A stretch of DNA of 64,000 nt from CAJQHT01 sp038123275 (GTDB lineage Bacteria > Pseudomonadota > Alphaproteobacteria > Rickettsiales > UBA1997). The position numbers were made by a program, and so were the translations under genes. This document shows, one piece after another, positions 61,290 through 64,000 of this stretch (the first letter of the stretch is position 1; every line of letters starts with the position of its first letter). The notes below the pieces were generated by a model that did no database searches, was not told the origin of the DNA, and saw only the letters and a program-made list of their open reading frames with translations. Location: the NCBI GenBank assembly GCA_038123275.1, contig JAYORG010000004.1, forward strand, positions 66,328 to 130,327. The letters run 5' to 3'.

Positions 61290-61553
61290 CGTGACGGGGT
61301 GGGGTCAATGACTAAATATCTACTAACTTTTAGTTAGTAGATATTTTGCTTTGACCCCTTTGCTTTGTGGCGAAGCCGGGATGCAGCAAAAGCAGTGTTA
61401 ATATGATGGAAGTCTGCAATTGTGGGGAGGTTATGTAGTATTAAACATCTCAATTGTTGATACCTGGCTTCGCCTTTTCAATAAGGGGTCAAAGCAAAAA
61501 AGTTATGAACCTTTGGTTCATTACTTTTTAGTCATTGACCCCAATCCGTCACG
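61290..61553. repeat. GGGGTCA palindromic repeat element, copy B (most complete)
   Basis: A 264-bp element with terminal inverted repeats (CGTGACGG.. and ..CCGTCACG) and an inner pair GGGGTCAATGACTAAA / TTTAGTCATTGACCCC. Each end carries a hairpin between GGGGTCA/TGACCCC modules. Copy A at 40112-40331 is inverted relative to it. It has no ORF and looks like a miniature or structured repeat. It occupies most of the gap before nuoD. Confidence 0.87.
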
Positions 61554-61645
61554 GGGTTAATAAGTTACACAAAAATATTGTCTTTTTAAAAGATTTGGTT
61601 ATATTCACCATCTTAATTTAACAGATTTCACTGTAAACTTGACCT

Positions 61646-62824
61646 ATGACACAAACTGATTCAAAAAATATAACTATTAATTTTGGCCCACAGCATCCAG
61701 CGGCACATGGTGTTTTAAGATTGGTGTTAGAAATGGATGGAGAGGTTATCACAAGGGCTGATCCACATATTGGCTTGCTTCACAGAGGTACAGAGAAATT
61801 AATTGAACATAAAACTTATTTACAAGCAGTTCCATATCTTGATCGTTTAGACTATGTTTCGCCAATGTGTCAAGAGCATGCTTATGCCTTGGCAGTTGAA
61901 AAGCTTTTGGGCTGCGAAGTTCCTCTTCGTGCTCAATATATTAGAGTTTTATTTAGTGAATTGACCAGAATCTTAAACCACATAATGGCAATTACTACTC
62001 AAGCTTTGGATGTTGGAGCTATGACGCCATTATTATGGCTATTTGAAGAAAGGGAAAAAATTATAGAATTTTATGAAAGGGTTAGTGGTTCTAGAATGCA
62101 TGCAGCCTATATTAGGCCAGGTGGAGTACATCAAGATTTACCAGAAGGTTTGCTAGAAGATATTACACGTTTTGCTGATGAATATCCAAAATATATTAAA
62201 GATTTAGAAAAGCTGCTTAGTGGTAATAGAATTTTTAAACAAAGATTAGTTGGTATTGGTGTTGTGTCTAAAGAAGAGGCTTTGGATTATGGTTTTTCAG
62301 GACCAATGATTCGAGGTTCTGGTATTGCTTGGGATTTAAGGAAATCTCAACCATATGAAGTTTATGATAAATTAGAATTTGATGTTCCGATTGGTAAAAA
62401 TGGTGATTCTTATGATCGTTATTTAATTAGGGTGGAAGAAATGTATCAATCTATTAGAATAATAAAACAATGCATAGAACAAATGCCTCAAGGTGATATT
62501 GTTACTGGCGATAAAAAGATTTCCCCGCCAAAAAGAAGTGCAGCTAAATCTTCTATGGAAGCTTTAATTCATCATTTTAAATTATTTACAGAAGGTTACC
62601 ATGTTAAAGAAGGTGAGGCATATGGTTGTGTTGAGGCGCCAAAAGGTGAATTTGGAGTTTATGTTATTGCCGATGGCAGCAATAAACCGACAAGATGCCG
62701 CCTAAGAGCTCCAGGCTTTGCTCATTTACAGGCTTTAGAATTTATGACTAAGGGTCACTTACTTTCAGATGTGGTAACAGTTATTTCAACTCAAGACATC
62801 GTTTTTGGCGAAGTAGATCGCTAA
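61646..62824 (+). CDS. nuoD: NADH-quinone oxidoreductase subunit D
   Basis: This 392-residue protein is the 49-kDa subunit of complex I: NFGPQHPAAHGVLRLVLEMDGE, IGLLHRGTEKLIEHKTYLQ, RILNHIMAITTQALDVGAMTP, RMHAAYIRPGGVHQDLP, MIRGSGIAWDLRKSQPY and the C-terminal FMTKGHLLSDVVTVISTQDIVFGEVDR. It forms part of the quinone-binding site at the membrane arm junction. It stands alone. The preceding gap holds a repeat element, and the next gene is on the opposite strand. No nuoA-C or nuoE-N is next to it, which is unusual. Confidence 0.96.
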   Translation: MTQTDSKNITINFGPQHPAAHGVLRLVLEMDGEVITRADPHIGLLHRGTEKLIEHKTYLQAVPYLDRLDYVSPMCQEHAYALAVEKLLGCEVPLRAQYIRVLFSELTRILNHIMAITTQALDVGAMTPLLWLFEEREKIIEFYERVSGSRMHAAYIRPGGVHQDLPEGLLEDITRFADEYPKYIKDLEKLLSGNRIFKQRLVGIGVVSKEEALDYGFSGPMIRGSGIAWDLRKSQPYEVYDKLEFDVPIGKNGDSYDRYLIRVEEMYQSIRIIKQCIEQMPQGDIVTGDKKISPPKRSAAKSSMEALIHHFKLFTEGYHVKEGEAYGCVEAPKGEFGVYVIADGSNKPTRCRLRAPGFAHLQALEFMTKGHLLSDVVTVISTQDIVFGEVDR

Positions 62825-62871
62825 ATATAATCTATTTAATATTCCCTTTTACCTCGATTTAGCCACAGGGA

Positions 62872-63879
62872 TTAACTATTTTTATGGATATTAAAACTAT
62901 CTCTAATAGCTTCTCCAATAAATACTAGTAATAAAGATATTATGGTTACAGCCATAAAACCACTTATTCCAAGCCAATAGGCATTAAGATTATTTTTGCC
63001 TTGGGCAAGTAATTCTCCAAGAGAAGGGGATTCAATTGGCATGCCAAATCCTAAAAAATCTAAAGAGGCGAGTGTTACGATAGAACCACTTAATATAAAT
63101 GGTAGTACAGCAAAAGTGCTAGTTAGTGCATTTGGCAATATATGTCTAAATATTATTCTAGAATTGCTGCATCCTATTGCTTTTGCTGATTTTACAAAAT
63201 CGTAATTTCTAACTTTAAGGAATTCTGCTCTGACAATTCCAACTAAAGACATCCAGCCAAATATTACCATAATAAAGAGTAAAATCCAAAAGCTTGGTTC
63301 AATTATTGAGGATAAGATGATTAGTAAAAATAATACTGGTAGACCAGACCATATTTCCATAAATCTTTGAAAGCTAATATCGAATAATCCCCCAAAATAA
63401 CCCTGCAAGGCACCAAGAGTTATGCCAATAACACTAGTTATGAAGGTTAAAGTTAGGCCAAATAGCAATGAAATTCTCAGGCCATAAATAATTCTGGCTA
63501 CAACATCGCGCCCATTATCATCAATACCAAGTAGGTTATTTTTTGAAGGGGGAGACGGAGCTGGGCTATCAATATTATAATTAATTGTGGTATAATTGTA
63601 AGGTATTAAAGGGAAAATAAGAAAGCCATCCTTGTTAATAAGGTCTTGTACATAAGGGTCGCGATAGTCAGCTTGAGTTTCAAAGTCACCTCCAAATTGA
63701 GTTTCTGTATAAGAAAATAAAATAGGAAAGTAATAATTGCCCTTATATTTTGCTATTAAAGGTTTGTCATTGGCAATGAAATTTGCCAAAATTGTTATCA
63801 TAAAAATGATTAAAAATATAATAGATGAGTAATATCCTCTTTTATTTTTTTTAAATCTTAGGAACCAATTTTTTAACAT
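62872..63879 (-). CDS. yejE: ABC transporter permease, YejE type (peptide/microcin C)
   Basis: This 335-residue permease has an N-terminal helix (IIFLIIFMITILANFIA) and a periplasmic loop with FETQADYRDPYV and NNLLGIDDNGRDVVARIIYGLRISLLFG, typical of YejE. The EAA loop reads VRNYDFVKSAKAIGCSNSRIIFRHILPNALTS, followed by LASLDFLGFGMP. It forms the inner-membrane channel with YejB for oligopeptides and related molecules. yejA, yejB and yejF are expected upstream or downstream of the window edge. The stretch from 63880 to the end shows no gene. Confidence 0.9.
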   Translation of the reverse strand: MLKNWFLRFKKNKRGYYSSIIFLIIFMITILANFIANDKPLIAKYKGNYYFPILFSYTETQFGGDFETQADYRDPYVQDLINKDGFLIFPLIPYNYTTINYNIDSPAPSPPSKNNLLGIDDNGRDVVARIIYGLRISLLFGLTLTFITSVIGITLGALQGYFGGLFDISFQRFMEIWSGLPVLFLLIILSSIIEPSFWILLFIMVIFGWMSLVGIVRAEFLKVRNYDFVKSAKAIGCSNSRIIFRHILPNALTSTFAVLPFILSGSIVTLASLDFLGFGMPIESPSLGELLAQGKNNLNAYWLGISGFMAVTIISLLLVFIGEAIRDSFNIHKNS

Positions 63880-64000
63880 TTATTTATTTACCATTCTTAT
63901 TTTATCTTAAAAGTACCATATTGTCCTATTTCTACACACCACCTCTCTTTCCCTTGTTCCTTATATCTCTACGCAATTCTTATTTCCCATATTTTACTAA

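Noticed and set aside
63880..64000. Gene at the right edge
   Set aside because: The last 121 bases show no start, ribosome binding site or recognisable coding segment on either strand.

Overview
The window is a strongly AT-rich, gene-dense stretch of chromosome from an alphaproteobacterium, most likely a member of the Rickettsiales or a related host-associated lineage. The evidence is a hemE gene flanking a probable replication origin, a circularly permuted two-piece tmRNA next to an alpha-type sspB, a short prolyl-tRNA synthetase, an orphan CobT-like gene, a hisH/DUF2628 pair, and large lineage-specific proteins that look like effectors. KdsA, MreBC, DacF-type and LD-carboxypeptidases point to a cell with LPS and peptidoglycan. 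HisH, HisC, LeuA and BioB point to more biosynthesis than a classical Rickettsia has. A run of 10 Ns at 20062-20071 marks a scaffold join, so linkage across it is inferred by the assembly.

Layout. 1-800: 5' part of hemE and a 340-bp AT-rich region with iteron-like repeats, the candidate oriC. 0.8-6.7 kb: bolA, clpX (interrupted by two in-frame stops), clpP, grpE, a CAU tRNA, rpmI-rplT, DUF2628, hisH and a MidA-type methyltransferase. 6.7-14.2 kb: one degraded gene of about 570 codons, split by a complete Tn3-family transposon (7138-12893) with 40-bp inverted repeats, a 5-bp target duplication (TTTTA), tnpA, tnpR and a two-gene membrane-protein cargo. 14.3-19.4 kb: tadA-hisC-parB-parA, then miaA-recO. 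Perfect parS palindromes lie at 17714, 18622 and 28017. 19.4-24.5 kb: YceI / cytochrome b561 / YceI, a DUF3833 lipoprotein, ssrA, sspB, plsY and pyrF. 24.5-30.4 kb: a 910-aa protein of unknown function, fumC and gltX. 30.5-40.1 kb: a GspE/PilB ATPase, apaG, tsaB, cobT-like, dacF, two lipoproteins and uvrD. 40.4-45.9 kb: an acyl-CoA ligase, an M48 protease, kdsA, an Hda-like protein, gatC and ruvX. 45.9-52.4 kb: a 2162-aa protein with an N-terminal NADAR domain and long internal repeats. 52.5-64 kb: an FTR1 iron permease with a Fur box, proS, an ArsC-like protein, a small secreted protein, bioB, mreC-mreB, leuA, an S66 carboxypeptidase, nuoD and the 5' part of a YejE-type transporter operon.

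How the parts fit. oriC, parAB and three parS sites form a replication and segregation neighbourhood. ssrA, sspB, clpP and clpX form a complete tagging-and-proteolysis set, but clpX is broken in this sequence. The most unusual material is the NADAR protein together with the transposon-disrupted gene, which carries a motif resembling the catalytic loop of poly(ADP-ribose) glycohydrolases. Both suggest ADP-ribose chemistry. The NADAR and 910-aa proteins end in a GGRGG motif and the disrupted gene ends in KGGR. Two families of intergenic palindromic repeats are also present.
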